A stretch of 64,000 bases of DNA from Culex pipiens pallens (Eukaryota; Arthropoda; Insecta; Diptera; Culicidae), in contig NC_068939.1 in the NCBI RefSeq assembly GCF_016801865.2, positions 61,386,269 to 61,450,268 of the forward strand. The letters are read 5' to 3'. Both the position numbers and the translations under genes were made by a program. Positions 11,896 to 23,689 of the stretch are shown in pieces. The notes beneath the pieces were generated by a model. The model worked only from the letters and a program-made list of their open reading frames with translations. It was not told where the DNA came from and searched no databases. Position 1 is the first letter of the stretch; each line of letters begins with the position of its first letter.

Positions 11896-13530
11896 CCGTA
11901 AACCGGGGTGACTTTGATAGGATTTCAATTTGTTTTTGCAATATTTTCCAACTAGTAAGGTTTTTCTCAAGATTATTATTTTTAAAACATGTACTGGGGT
12001 AGGCCACACAAAGTCCATGCACCAATTTGGAAAAAAAGTTTTTTCAATAGTGTTAAGAAAAATAGTTACGTTAAAAAATCTTAGTTTAAATTCCTGGGTG
12101 ACTTTGATAGTCATAGTTTTTCTTGTTAAAATCACATTTAAGATGTTCAAACTTTATTTGCACGTTAAATGTACCATCACTAAAGTAGCTGATATAGTTT
12201 TTAAGAAAAAAATATATGTTTATATTAGAGGTGGGCAAAAAAGAGCGAGCCGCTCAAAGAGCCGGTTCACTAAAAAGAGCGAACGAACCATGGCTCACAA
12301 AAAAAGAACCGCGGTTCTTTTTTAAACTCCGGTCTTTTGAAAGAACCGTTCCAAGATAGAATGATTTTTAAACTTGTTATAAATATAATTTATCGAATTT
12401 CGAACAAATTGCATCACAAAATTTGTTTTTAGAATTGAAAATGCAATTCTCAATTGAAAAATAATTGCTTATAAAAATTAATCCCAAAATAGCATTGCTG
12501 CCAAACACCACTTTAAAGTTTTCAAACTTATTTTCAGTTTCCTACTTTTCTTTGAAATTCCAAAAGTAAATGATTTTCTAAACAAAATGAAAAAGCTTTT
12601 CTTTATATAACTGATCGTACATTAAAGTATTATCCGAATACAAATTTGAGCATTTAAAATTGCATAGCTTGTAAAATATTACCAAAAATCTACTAAATAG
12701 CTGAGAGATTATGAAAAAAAAATCTCTTGCCTGATTTAACTTCAGTGTTTATAGACTTCATCGATTAAATCAGAATTTAGAAAAGAGTTCGCAAAATCAC
12801 ACAATTCTTAAAAATAACCTTTTTATCAAAATTTTGAAAAAGAGCGAAAGAGCCGTTCAAAAGAGCGGCTCTTTTTAGTGAGCGAACGAAAATGAGCGGC
12901 TCCTAAAAAAGAGCGGTTTTGCCCACCTCTAGTTTATATTTAGTTAACTAAGTTTATAAACTTTTAAACAAAATACATATAAATTTTAGGTAAAATTGTT
13001 AAAAAACGGATTTTGGCGTGAAATTTGTTAAAACTGGTTTTGTTTATAAAATTATTGATTTATATTGTATTTTATACTGAATTCGAAGCACAAGTTTTCA
13101 CATTTTACATGAAATTTGTTCAACTGAATTTGCCTATAAATTTGGAGATTTTTTAAATTGTGTTTCAAAAACACATATTATTTATTATTTACAAACTTAT
13201 TTACCCTTCTCCTAGTGGAAAATTGTCCAAAGAATCCGAAAATGAATTCCGTTTTCCGATTCAAAATCATGTTCATTGAGAAAATCATGACACTTTGAGA
13301 AGTTTAAAATAATGACTTTCATCAACATTTTCTTAACTATAGTTAACTAACTTTTTAAACTTTTCAAAATTTTATAAAAAGTTCTTTTTGAGGTACTTTG
13401 AACACTTCTCTACCACGGTCAGTATGATTCTAAACAATTCCGTACGTATTTTGATTGTACTCTTCATTTTGCGGAAAAATAGCAAACCTATCAAAGTCAC
13501 CCCGGCTATCAAAGTCACCCCGTTTTACGG
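11896..13530. mobile_element. TA-flanked TIR element (Tc1/mariner-like), interrupted by an hAT-like MITE
   Basis: Ends are CCGTAAACCGGGGTGACTTT and the matching AAAGTCACCCCGTTTTACGG, between TA dinucleotides (11894-11895 and 13531-13532). A second inner copy of the CAAAGTCACCCCGG motif precedes the right end. Removing the nested element at 12226-12931 leaves about 0.9 kb of non-coding sequence. No transposase. Confidence 0.8.
12226..12931. mobile_element. hAT-like MITE (706 bp), 8-bp target duplication, nested
   Basis: TIRs TAGAGGTGGGCAAA and TTTGCCCACCTCTA are flanked by GTTTATAT on both sides (12218-12225 and 12932-12939). Subterminal repeats of GAGCGGCTC/GAGCCGCTC occur at both ends. The 8-bp duplication and AGAGGTGGGCA-type terminus fit hAT. 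No coding capacity. Confidence 0.85.
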
Positions 13531-14118
13531 TACAGAAATTTGCTTGCTCACTTCCTATTGAGCTATTTATCACTCGATTTCAGTTGAAAACGCTTTTTAT
13601 GAGCTTTAATTGAACGTCAAACTGCTGATATGGCAACATTAGAGGCACGATTGAATTAGTTGCTGTTTCCCTAGCTCATTTCCTAATTTATCATTTGATT
13701 GGAGTTAAAAACACTTTAATGTAATCGTACGCCGGATTACTTTTGAGGGAATTACATGCTGTTTCCTTAGTTCCACATTTATTTATTTTTGACAAAGAAC
13801 TTTGTCTTAAAGCTCTATCTGCGGTGTCACTCCAATTTTTTTTGAAAATGTTGCGTCCAGGGTAATCATTCTATCGCTGGACGCCGAAGAGTATGCATCA
13901 ACGACACAGACATTTTCAATAAACTCAAGAAAAATCATTCAGTGAGAACATAGAATCGAAAAAATAATAATTTAGTGCAAACCAACAAGTCCTTGAATTA
14001 AATATTCCACAAAGTAATTATTATTTCGATATAAAAATAATATTGTATTAACCCTTTCAGGCCTGATGGGTTACATATGACCCAAAAATTTCTAAAACTA
14101 GCCTATAATTTTCGTATA

Positions 14119-14756
14119 CAGTCGTCCCACATATTCGGAACACCCACAAATTCGGAACACTTTTGTGATAATTTGTCAATAACATGCCAAATGCAGCTTT
14201 TCTGTCGACCCTACTATTTTTAGGACCTTGATTTGGACATTCTCTTGCTATTTCACTAGTAAAAGTAGTACTTTTTGAACAAAAAACCTCATTTCAAGAC
14301 TATTTTATCCAGAGCAGCAAAACACTGCCTCCAAATTGCCTGTTCCATAATTGTGGGATGTTATTGTGCCTCCCACAATTGTGGAACACCTGAATTTAAC
14401 TGATATTTTCACAAAAAAAGTTATCAGACCATTCATAAAACAAGCTTGCATTTCGTTGGTTTCAGTGCGTGAAGTCATTATTTTGTAAAAATTGTGTACT
14501 CATGGAGAGAACCAAAGTTTGTTTACATCCGTAAGAAAAAAGTGTTCCGAATTTGTGGATTTCAAGGGTCAAAGTTTTTCTTCAAAAACTTGATATAAAA
14601 GTTAAAATTTGCAGTTGTTCGATACAGCATTCGAAAGATCGCAAGAAAAGCTTCCAAATGAAGGTAAAAGCGAATCATTAAGTTCAATTATCGATTTTCT
14701 ATGATTTTTTTTTAATTGACCGATCTATAAAATGTTCCGAATATGAGGGATGACTG
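14119..14756. mobile_element. TA-flanked MITE (638 bp)
   Basis: The left end CAGTCGTCCCACATATTCGG and right end CCGAATATGAGGGATGACTG are inverted repeats between TA dinucleotides. Internal TTCGGAACAC and GTTCCGAATTTG motifs repeat. Probably a pogo/Tc1-mariner-type non-autonomous element. Confidence 0.75.
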
Positions 14757-15425
14757 TAGTCATAAAAATCATTCTCCCATCATAAACTTAAAAAATATTT
14801 TTTTTAAAATTCAGGTTTGAAAATTTAACTGTGACTTTTTTGATAATAAATTAATGGAAATGATATAATTTTTAACAAAAATGTCAACAGATCAATAATT
14901 AAAAAAAAAACTAAAACTCCCGTGTCCCGGGAATTCCCGGGAAATTTCAAAATTCAGCTCTCGATTACCGCGAAATTGAAAATCTAGAAAATTGTCATCC
15001 TCTAGAGCTACTCACGAATGTTCCGATGGGGGGACAAACATTGAACCATACGGATATCATACTTCATGGTTATTGATATGCAACATAAAGAGAAATTGAG
15101 CGAATATATAAATCCAATTATGTTTTGATTTTATCTGAAATCAACAAAAATGGCTTAATTTTAAGAGCTTTCCTGCAAAGTTCTTTGTCATATTGGTCAT
15201 GTGTAACATAACCACTTGCACCTTTTTCGAAAACCTTGAAGAATTCTCTTTTTGTATTGGCATTGTTAAATTGACCTTTGGTTATTGAGAAGAAAAGACT
15301 TCAACTACGTTCGGGATTCTTGAACAACACAAAGATTGAATACTACAGCCATGACGATCCAGGTAACCGACCCATGAAAAAGGTCCTCTGAGGCCTGTAC
15401 GACATGGATGTGAGTGTGCTGCTCT

Positions 15426-15590
15426 GTAACTGAAAATCTCACTTTGCTGATTTCTTTTTCGCACTTTTTCATACGATTTTTTCAGTTCGACTGCGATTAC
15501 ACAAAAAAGTGTAATCGTAGTTGAACTGAAAAAATCATATGAAAAAGTGCGAAAACGAACTCAGCAAAGTGCGATTTTCAGTTACAGTGT
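15426..15590. repeat. Near-perfect hairpin repeat (about 165 bp)
   Basis: Two arms of about 77 bp (GTAACTGAAAATC-CACTTTGCT on the left, AGCAAAGTGCGATTTTCAGTTAC on the right) are separated by AAAAAA. The arms meet at GATTACAC/GTGTAATC. Its terminal symmetry suggests a snap-back MITE. Confidence 0.75.
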
Positions 15591-15762
15591 GAAAGAAGAG
15601 CTGAAAACTCTTGAGTTGAATGTGATCGAAGTCTTCAAGATAACGAGACACAACAAGGACATCAAGTATTGTGATCAACTCCAGAATTTGTTTTGAAAAG
15701 GTCCTATAAACATATGAAAGACAATAGCTTATAGGTCCTTTTTTTTAAAATAAAACTCTAGA

Positions 15763-16390
15763 ACTGTACCTGGTTTATCTTGAGAAAGGATCGACAACGC
15801 CGTCTGAGCTGAAGGCAATTCGGGCAATTTTCAACATCATCGTGACTTGGGAACGTTATCGTCCAGTGCACCGTGACGTGACACAATGTTCGAACTGCTT
15901 GCAGTTTGGACATGGTGGAAGGAACTGTTTCATCAAGAGTCGTTGTGCAACCTGCGGAGGTGAGCACAAAACTCAAGCTTGCAACAACTCAATCAACGAG
16001 AACATCGAAGCCAAATACTTCAACTGTGGTGGCGACCATTAGACCAAGAATCGGAGCTGCCCAATAGGTGCAGAGTTTGTGAAAATTCGGCAGCAAGCGA
16101 CGACGAGGCACCAACCAAATCGTAGCAAAACACCACCAGCATTCACGGACGTGGATTTTCCCGCATTGGCTGCACCAGGAGCGGGGTCTGCTCGAGTGGT
16201 TCCGAATCTGCAGTACTTGTCGAGAATACAACACCTCCTGGCTTCAGTCAGCAACCGAGGGAAAACCAATCAGCATCAACAGATGAAAGCAGTAGTGTTC
16301 TGTTTTCTCCACAAGAACTTCTGAACATTTTCATCCAGATGACAACAACTCTCCGTGGGTGCAAAACTCGTGCGAGGCAAGTAAGAACGC
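15763..16390 (+). pseudogene. Non-LTR retrotransposon ORF1 (gag-like) fragment with CCHC knuckles
   Basis: The plus-strand frame contains the zinc-knuckle series CSNCLQFGHGGRNC, then CATCGGEHKTQAC, then a degraded third knuckle FNCGGDH broken by TAG at 16040. After the break the same frame continues with CPIGAEFVKIRQQA and PPAFTDVDFPALAAP. This pattern of three consecutive CCHC motifs followed by a CPxxxExxKIR segment is typical of Jockey/Juan-type ORF1 nucleic-acid-binding proteins. No reverse transcriptase follows. 5'-truncated and broken, so inactive. Confidence 0.75.
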
Positions 16391-17565
16391 TTGGAGGATT
16401 TATCTTAAAATACAGTTCGAAGTTTACTCGTTGTAGTTATTTTGAATATTTCAGTTTTGTTTTAGTTTTGAGTCAGGATTAGTTGTTAACACATTGTTTT
16501 TGTTTACCCAAATGTATTCTATTCAATACAAAAATGTAAAATTAATAATTACAATGAAGATGAAGAGCATTAAGCCATACCACTTAAAATGTAAAAGAAA
16601 TGTAATTATTATAAGAAAGTTCAATAAAGATGTCTCCCCAGTCACGTATATTATAGCAGAGCTGGTTCTACCGGAATCTTGCTAGAATGGTCGAACATTT
16701 CTGCTAGAATGCTGTAAGAATGTCCATTTGAAATTTGAGCCCATTTGGTAAGGTCTAGGAGCTCCAGTTTTAATTTGAAATTTATATGGGATTTTGATTT
16801 ATTTTCCATGGGAAACTATCTTTTTTTACATTGTATTAGGATTTTTTTTTATAAATCGATGAAATGACTTGATTCTTATAGTAGGAGATAGGTTTTGAAC
16901 TGGGGAACAACTTTGTAGAACATACCAACATGCTAGGAAGTGACCCTTTAAAGATACAGATACTTTTAGATGGTGGCTTTTGAAGGGGCTTTACTGTGTG
17001 GGGTGAAACGGGCTAACTGGCGTAAGTTCAAGATATCTTTGGTTTTTAATCGATGGTGCTTTGACTTTTTCTAGTCATATTTACAAAGTTATTTTTAGAA
17101 CATTTATTTATAGACAAGCATGGGCTACGGTTTTGGCCAGCAGTGTTTTGTGAGTTTTCAACGATAGCAAAATCTTTTCCTTGGACAATCTGGCCACCGG
17201 TGTTGTTCCAGGTTATCAAATGGATGATGAGACAGTTCGGACACCGGCACTGTTCCGGGTTGGCGGTTGGCGGGTTATCAAAGACTGTTCTTGTTAGGGG
17301 ATCGACACAGTTGTCTGTCGATCAGTTAAGAAGTTTGAAAAAATGGGAGGACGGGGAGGGGCTGGTCACGCTTACGAAATTGGTCGGGATTGAAGGATAT
17401 AGTTTGGGAGTCGATTTAATCAGGGTTAGTTTCAGATTGGGAATTGCATTTCGGGACAGAACCTAAAGTAAACAACACTGTTTCGATTGTTTGTGTATTT
17501 CAGTTTTTTATAACAAATAATTAAAACAATCAACGCAATAACTCATTTTAACAGCTGTTGATAAG

Positions 17566-18583
17566 TGTAGTGTCCCTCGGATGGTCTAAAGTATTGCCAG
17601 CCTCGAGTCAGCAGGTAGTGGAATTGTAATTATTATGGCATCAGTCTAGATGCATACAAATGTACAATTGTCGTTCCTTTCGTCTTCCGATCGTTGTCCG
17701 GAACAGACGTCCTAAGTCGGTGTTCAATAAAGTGTTGATCAGAAGTCTAACGCGTGTTTTCCTAACCTCAAATCACAACACTTCAGTTGGCGACGAGGAT
17801 AAACGAAGTGTCTGGTGAGTTAAATGAAGTGAAACATGTCGAGAAAAGTCGGTTATATTTGGTGAACACGTGATCGTACACATAACCTCAAATACAAGTC
17901 GAATGAAGGTGTTAAGTGTGCAGTGCCCAGTCATGGATTTCAAAATGCAGAATCCTGAATCAGCAGCATGGGTTCTGGGTAGAAGCGACCGGTTCCAGAA
18001 TCATTTTCGGGCCGGAAGGAGTAGGAGCCACTTCCCGAGTAAGCTGAATTCCATCATCGATTCCGTGTGGATTGTGTCACAACCTTGAGCGCGTCAGGGC
18101 AAACGGAGAAGTGTCAGGAAGATCACGTGGAATTTTATGGTCAGTAAGTAGTTGAGTTTATAGTCAGAGCAGTCGTCAGTAAAACAGTCAAGAAACTAAG
18201 ATTATAAAGTAACCGATGTCGTCCGGTGGAATAATGTCGTCAAAATGGAATCAGTTTCGTCAGTAAGTCGGCCAAGTCAGAAAGTGTCAGGAATAACCTA
18301 TAAATCCATCATAACCTCTAAGTCGTCCAATTGTAAGTAGTCAAAGGTTAAGGAAGGGAGAGATGTAGTGTCCCTCGGATGGTCTAAAGTATTGCCAGCC
18401 TCGAGTCAGCAGGTAGTGGAATTGTAATTATTATGGCATCAGTCTAGATGCATGCAAATGTACAATTGTCGTTCCTTTCGTCTTCCGATCTTCGTCCTGA
18501 ACAGACGTCGATAGTCGGTCTTAAATAAAGTGGTGTAACAAAGTCTAACGCGTGTTTTCCTAACCTCAAATCACAACACTTCA
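17566..18583 (+). mobile_element. Miniature LTR retrotransposon (TRIM-like), 1018 bp
   Basis: Two 220-bp direct LTRs (17566-17785 and 18364-18583) start TGTAGTGTCC and end CAACACTTCA, with a 5-bp target duplication ATAAG (17561-17565 and 18584-18588). GTTGGCGACGAGG directly after the 5' LTR is a plausible primer-binding region, and AAGGAAGGGAGAGA before the 3' LTR is a polypurine tract. The 578-bp interior has no gag or pol. The LTRs differ at roughly 15 positions, so the insertion is not recent. Confidence 0.88.
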
Positions 18584-18589
18584 ATAAGG

Positions 18590-19550
18590 TTGAAAATAGA
18601 TTCAAAACTCCTACTTCAACCTCGCATGTCTCTGATGTACGGTGTTGCCGCGCACGAAGCTTTGCGTCCGCCCGACGCGTAGGATATTGTTGCGCGTACG
18701 GTGTTGGCACGCACTCCGCTCTGCGTCCACGTGATGCGCCCGATTTTCGAGCACTCCATCAGCGCGCATGGCCCTGCTCTACCAGATGCTTGGAGCGAAT
18801 GAAGCGCTCTAGTCGAATCCACCAGCCAATCAGCTCAACCTGTGCACGATTGATCCGTCCTCGCGCTCAGGGACAGGAACACCAAACCTACGGAAACAGA
18901 TGTAGTTAGCTCTCAATGTTCTCACTCGAACTTAGTTTGATCTTACCCCGTTCGGTCCATGGGGCGTTTTTTCTAGCTTCAGTTACTCCTGTAGTTATCC
19001 GTGTGCTTCGAGTACCGCTCTTGTTGTCTGAGTTGGGCAATTTATTGGTATCGGTGAGACTCCGCGTGGTTCAGCGAACATACATCTTATTTCCATGTCT
19101 GCTTGACCTTGATAATGGGCCGTGCTTCACTTGTACCCGTGTTTGCGGTGGTGACCTTTAACTTTTGAGAATGAGGAAAACTTGGTCAGAGATAGGCGTC
19201 ATTTGCTGCTGACTCGCTTACGGTTGATTTCTGGCGTGCGATTCGTCTCTCCTGCCGTCTCCACTCTCGCGCGTCCGATCTAGATCGGAGTCGTCCTAGG
19301 GTGCATAGCCGGTGTGTCTCCGTGTGCGTCTCAACGCTCTTGCTCATCTGAGACAGGGTCTTAATTATTGTCTGCCAGCTTGTTCCTAAATACCTTCACC
19401 TACGTCGTGCGTCCGATCCAGCTGGCAGTGTTCAGAAACGTCGTTCTCGGCGCTTCATACAGGGCGAGGTTCTCGTTGTTCTCCGCTTTGACCTTCCCGA
19501 AGTACTCGTTGGATGTTGTCGGGATTTGCGACGTAAAACATATTTGACAA
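18590..19550. other. GC-rich unrecognised insert inside the inverted-repeat element
   Basis: About 950 bp with many CpGs, clearly unlike the AT-rich arms. CGCGTACGGTGTTG-type motifs repeat at 18640 and 18695. No long frame or known domain is evident on either strand. It may be captured genomic sequence or the relic of an autonomous element. Confidence 0.35.
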
Positions 19551-20379
19551 ACAGCAAACCGCCAACCCGGAACAGTGCCGGTGTCCGAACTGTCTCATCA
19601 TCCATTTGATAACCTGGAACAACACCGGTGGCCAGATTGTCCAAGGAAAAGATTTTGCTATCGTTGAAAACTCACAAAACACTGCTGGCCAAAACCGTAG
19701 CCCATGCTTGTCTATAAATAAATGTTCTAAAAATAACTTTGTAAATATGACTAGAAAAAGTCTAAGCACCATCGATTAAAAACCAAAGATATCTTGAACT
19801 TACGCCAGCTAGCCCGTTTCACCCCACACAGTAAAGCCCCTTCAAAAGCCACCATCTAAAAGTATCTGTATCTTTAAAGGGTCACTTCCTAGCATGTTGG
19901 TATGTTCTACAAAGTTGTTCCCCAGTTCAAAACCTATCTCCTACTATAAGAATCAAGTCATTTCATCGATTTATAAAAAAAATTCCTAATACAATGTAAA
20001 AAAAGATAGTTTCCCATGGAAAATAAATCAAAATCCCATATAAATTTCAAATTAAAACTGGAGCTCCTAGACCTTACCAAATGGGCTCAAATTTTCAGGA
20101 GTGCTTCTGGGGACATAAAAGAATGAAATTCCGGTTGATGCAAGACAAAATAACAACTTTTGTCTTTTTCATAGAAACGTGAACCACGCTAATGTCCAGC
20201 TATGTAAGAACTCTGCTATAGAATTCTGCTAGAATATAGTGACTGGGTCTGTGCCCTCTTGTACTAAGCCAGCTGGTTCTTCTATCTAGGTAGCATAAGA
20301 GAGCACAGATGCATCGAATTAGAGCGCGTAAAATATACAAAGCAATCGTAGTAAAAAGTGGACAACAACTAGGGCTACT

Positions 20380-20584
20380 CTGCCTATAATTGAAAATTCG
20401 GCTATTATGCCTAATCAAGTATTCCGAGAAAAACGCGTTTTAGAGTTTGTCACAAAATCTCCGTCAAGGCAGTTTCCCATAAGAGTGGCATATTAGCCGT
20501 TTGGTGTTTCGCATCGCCAGCCAAGCCTTCACACTATTTCAGTGAAATTCAAATTCCAAGAGATGCGTTGGAACATCCTCTACC
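20380..20584 (+). repeat. 3'-truncated copy of a CTGCCCA-ended MITE
   Basis: It matches the complete element at 63524-63792 from its left TIR (CTGCCTATAATTGAAAATTC) through GATGCGTTGGAACATCCTCT, then stops. It lacks the right terminus. Confidence 0.7.
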
Positions 20585-20879
20585 CTGGTCCTGGTCGATT
20601 TAGATAACTAGTTTTAATTTAAAAAGTAAATCAATTATCGGCATCAAACATAATTGTTGCTGCCATTGAAACCTACCGACTCGAAACATTTCACATTATC
20701 ATGCTGAAATTTTTCCAACGCCACTTCTACCCGGATGGCAATACATGAACGCTGACGTCACCACACTGTGAGCATGAGCAGTACGACTACCTATCTGTGT
20801 GTACCGCCTTTGTCCTGTGTGTGGAAGCAAAATTGCGATGGCACACGGAAAGTGATTTAAATTCAAATTAGCAAAAATG

Positions 20880-21479
20880 GCGATGATTTAACAAGCGTCA
20901 CCACCATAATTGTCAGAGTTGTGCTACGTTGCTCCAAGTGGTTTTGGTTCAATTTGTACGTGTTTGACGGAAGAGGTGCGCCACGTTCATTACTGTAGAT
21001 TGCTAGCTGACGCCCTCGCCGCGCCGTGTCATAAGCCCTGTACCTGTATTCATTCTTGCTCTCTTTTCAGCGCGACTGGCAGCCCTGCGTTTTTTCTTTT
21101 ATGTCGTATGCTTCGCATCCCGTATTCCAACATGGCGGTCGAAAATTTCCGAAACTTTTGTGTTTTGTTTCCACGCCGTGCCGACTGAAAGTGTTTTTGG
21201 GCGCGTAATTTAGGCCCAAAGTGAGCGAAACCCGGTGCAAAAGTGCGCCAAAGTGACGCGGTACGCGGTGGGACAGTGCGTGCGGTGTAAAACGTGGAAT
21301 TACACGGTGAAAATCGATTAGACCGCTAACGCGTCCCTTTTAGCCCGCTGAAATCTTCTGGTGAGTGTCGCGAAAAAGAAGAAGTTTGGCGTAACTTTTT
21401 TTTCGCGAGCAAACTCTGGTTCGATTTGAACTGTGCGTGTCGAGTTGGACGTTTAGATGGGACAGACAATCACTGTAAG
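20880..21479 (+). promoter_or_regulatory. Probable 5' leader/promoter region of the ZAD zinc-finger gene
   Basis: The 600 bp before the zinc-finger ATG are GC-richer than the surrounding repeats and hold no recognisable transposon. They include a CpG-rich stretch (about 21140-21310), a possible uATG in AACATGGCGG near 21130, and a GTGAGT at 21361 that would fit a 5'UTR donor. No TATA box or transcription start was identified. The assignment rests on position and base composition. Confidence 0.4.
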
Positions 21480-23153
21480 ATGAACAATTCTTATGGAAAC
21501 ATTGTGTACAGTGGTCAAATAGGTGAAACTCCCGAACTGCAAGGTCAAGTCGAACAACACCCGCATCAAGCTAATAACCATCATCATTATCAGCAGCCGC
21601 AGCAGCACCAGTATCAACAGGATACGCACAACGGTCTGAAGGAAGGCTATAGCCAGGAGAGGGAAAGCATCATCGCGAACAACACTCACGCGCAAGGTGC
21701 AGCAGCATACCAGGAGCCGGAGCAGGTGAAGTCAGCAACGATGGAGAGTGCGGACGAGGTGAAGAATCACGACGGTGAGGAGGAGATTGAGGAAAACCAT
21801 CTCGAGGAGGAGCATTTGGACCCGGAAGAGCCGGAAAACGAAGACGGAAAGGCGGAAGCTGAAGATCAAACCGAAGCGACGAAAGAGAACGATGCGACTG
21901 ATGCGAAAGCGGACGATGAAAACGGCGACGCCAAGGAAGCGGAAGAGGATGCAAAAGACAAACCGGATGGTGAGGAAGACGACAAGAAGGCAGTCAAAAC
22001 TGAGTCCAAAATTGATGATGACGATAAGCCGCTGAAAACTCGGCGCCGAGAGGGAGGAGAACCGGCAGATTTGGAAATTTGTCGAGTGTGCACATCGAAG
22101 GATACGCTGTCGGATATTTTCGAGTTTGATAACGACATGAGAATAAGCGACATAATCCTCAAGCTATGTCCGGCCGTTCGGATAACTGAGCGAGATCACC
22201 TGCCGCACAAGATTTGCAAAGGATGTGTGGAAAAGGTCAAGATCGCGCACGAGTTCAGAATCACCTGCGAAAACACCGACAAGGAACTGCGGAAAACACT
22301 CAAGCGCAGCTACAACAAGTCTCGCCGGACGACCGACTTTGTCATCGTGAACTGCCCCATGTCGGACGGGGAGGACGACGACGACGAACCGCAGGACGAT
22401 GACGAGTACAAGGTGTCCCAGTCGGAAGTCGAGTCCGAACCGGTCACGTCGGATGACAGCTTCGAACCGTCGAGAACAAAAATCAAAAAGACCCCCAAGA
22501 GACGCGGCCGCCGTCCGAAAAACGAATCCAGCGGTGCCGGCTCGGAAGAAGTGGTGGTCAAACGAAAGCGTGGCCGACAGCCCGGATATTCACCGAAAAC
22601 TGGAATGATCAGCAACACCCCCAAGCGCGGCCCCGGTCGTCCTCCGGGCCGTCCCGGACGTCCACCAAAGTCCGCGTCCAAATCTCCCGGACTGGCCAAC
22701 GTGGTGTACATCGAAGCTCCGGACGGCAGCTCGTCCGAAAGTGACGACGACAAACCGATCAGACCCCGCAAAACCCACGACTGCAACAAGTGCGACGAAA
22801 CGTTCAAGACCGGCGTCGAACTGAAGGAGCATCTCCTTACTCACAAGGGCGATCTCTTCCCGTGCACCAAGTGCGACAAAACGTTCAAGTCGAAGGTCTA
22901 CCTGTCGAACCACCTGGAACGCCACGACCAGGACGACAAAAAGCGCGAGGAAAAGATGAAGGCGAAACAGGCGAAAAAAGAAGCCAAGCGGCAAGCGGAA
23001 CTCACCAAGCGGCCGTACAACAAGCACTCGTCCGGCGGAAGTGCCGAGAAGAGAAAGAAAATGGAACCCTCGCCGGCCAACAGCGGGCGCGATCTGTTCA
23101 AGTGTGTCGCGCCGCTAACCTCCACCTACTGGAGCGATAGCTTCTCCGATTAA
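21480..23153 (+). CDS. ZAD-domain C2H2 zinc-finger protein with AT-hook-like motifs (probable nuclear DNA-binding regulator)
   Basis: Uninterrupted 557-codon frame ending in TAA. I take the ATG at 21480; the frame stays open 18 codons upstream, but only from TTG. Seen in order: a Gln/His-rich N-terminus (about residues 20-50); a long Glu/Asp/Lys-rich acidic stretch (about 75-185); a ZAD with CxxC at Cys201/204 and a second pair at Cys246/249; another acidic segment; basic RGR-P AT-hook-like motifs near residues 342-346, 364-368 and 383-396; two C2H2 fingers (Cys435/438-His451/455 and Cys462/465-His478/482, both CX2CX12HX3H); then a Lys/Arg-rich tail. ZAD is an arthropod dimerisation domain that coordinates one zinc, found in nuclear zinc-finger regulators. 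Coding GC is far above the flanks. Only two fingers is few for the family, and the AT-hooks may supply further DNA contact. I do not recognise a specific orthologue. A GTGAGT about 80 nt after the stop could be a donor giving an alternative end. Confidence 0.9.
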   Translation: MNNSYGNIVYSGQIGETPELQGQVEQHPHQANNHHHYQQPQQHQYQQDTHNGLKEGYSQERESIIANNTHAQGAAAYQEPEQVKSATMESADEVKNHDGEEEIEENHLEEEHLDPEEPENEDGKAEAEDQTEATKENDATDAKADDENGDAKEAEEDAKDKPDGEEDDKKAVKTESKIDDDDKPLKTRRREGGEPADLEICRVCTSKDTLSDIFEFDNDMRISDIILKLCPAVRITERDHLPHKICKGCVEKVKIAHEFRITCENTDKELRKTLKRSYNKSRRTTDFVIVNCPMSDGEDDDDEPQDDDEYKVSQSEVESEPVTSDDSFEPSRTKIKKTPKRRGRRPKNESSGAGSEEVVVKRKRGRQPGYSPKTGMISNTPKRGPGRPPGRPGRPPKSASKSPGLANVVYIEAPDGSSSESDDDKPIRPRKTHDCNKCDETFKTGVELKEHLLTHKGDLFPCTKCDKTFKSKVYLSNHLERHDQDDKKREEKMKAKQAKKEAKRQAELTKRPYNKHSSGGSAEKRKKMEPSPANSGRDLFKCVAPLTSTYWSDSFSD

Positions 23154-23419
23154 AATGGTGAAAAACGAGTGAGCGGTCGGGCGGGCGAGCGAACGTCGGG
23201 ACGGGTGTACATTTGGACTGCTGGAAGTTTGAGGTGAGTTCCACACTCTTTTCTATTGTGTTAATTTTTTAAATTTTATTTTAATGTTCTTTTCTTGTTT
23301 AATTAAAACTAAATAACCTAAGTGCCTCCGGCTAGAGCCGAGGGACAAAAACTTTGAATTTTGAATTGAATTCCCAAAATTCGTATTTTGAATTTTTTGA
23401 TTTTTTATATGTTTTAGGA

Positions 23420-23502
23420 CAGCTATTCTCAACCTTCTTCTAGGCCGGTACCCCCTGCCATGTAAATCAAGTAGGCCCGGTACCCCCCGTTGAGAATCGC
23501 TG
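23420..23502. mobile_element. 83-bp hAT-like MITE just downstream of the zinc-finger gene
   Basis: CAGCTATTCTCAACC and GTTGAGAATCGCTG terminate a short hairpin with GGTACCCCC motifs. The flanks TTTTAGGA and TTTTAAGA look like an 8-bp target duplication with one mismatch. Confidence 0.65.
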
Positions 23503-23689
23503 TTTTAAGAGACTTGAAAAAGAAACGGTTTTGTAATTCTTGGAAAATCAAAAATATTGTCAAACAAAAATTAAAAAATCTTGTTTGGATGCAATAAGAT
23601 TTGGAATTAGAATTAATTATACACATTTTTTTTTTTTTTTTGATAATGTGCATTTAGAAACCAATGCACTGGTCCAGATCGCAAAATTA

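Larger units (their letters stand above)
16731..20093. mobile_element. Long inverted-repeat element (arms about 540 bp) enclosing a miniature LTR element
   Basis: The left arm (about 16731-17267) and right arm (about 19556-20093) are near-identical inverted repeats, beginning TTTGAGCCCATTTGGTAAGG and including GGCCACCGGTGTTGTTCCAG. Short frames in the arms mirror each other and are not evidence of genes. The interior holds the LTR element (17566-18583) and about 950 bp of GC-rich unrecognised sequence (18590-19550). No clear target duplication was found. Confidence 0.7.

Noticed and set aside
17143..19772. Two matching frames of about 105 codons beginning near FCEFSTIAKSFPW on opposite strands
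   Set aside because: They are the same sequence in the two arms of an inverted repeat; no protein family was recognised and the frames diverge past the arm end.
21670..23027. Long frames on the minus strand and other plus frames within the zinc-finger gene (up to 165 codons)
   Set aside because: They are shadows of the ZAD gene caused by its GC-rich, repetitive codons; they show no recognised domain.
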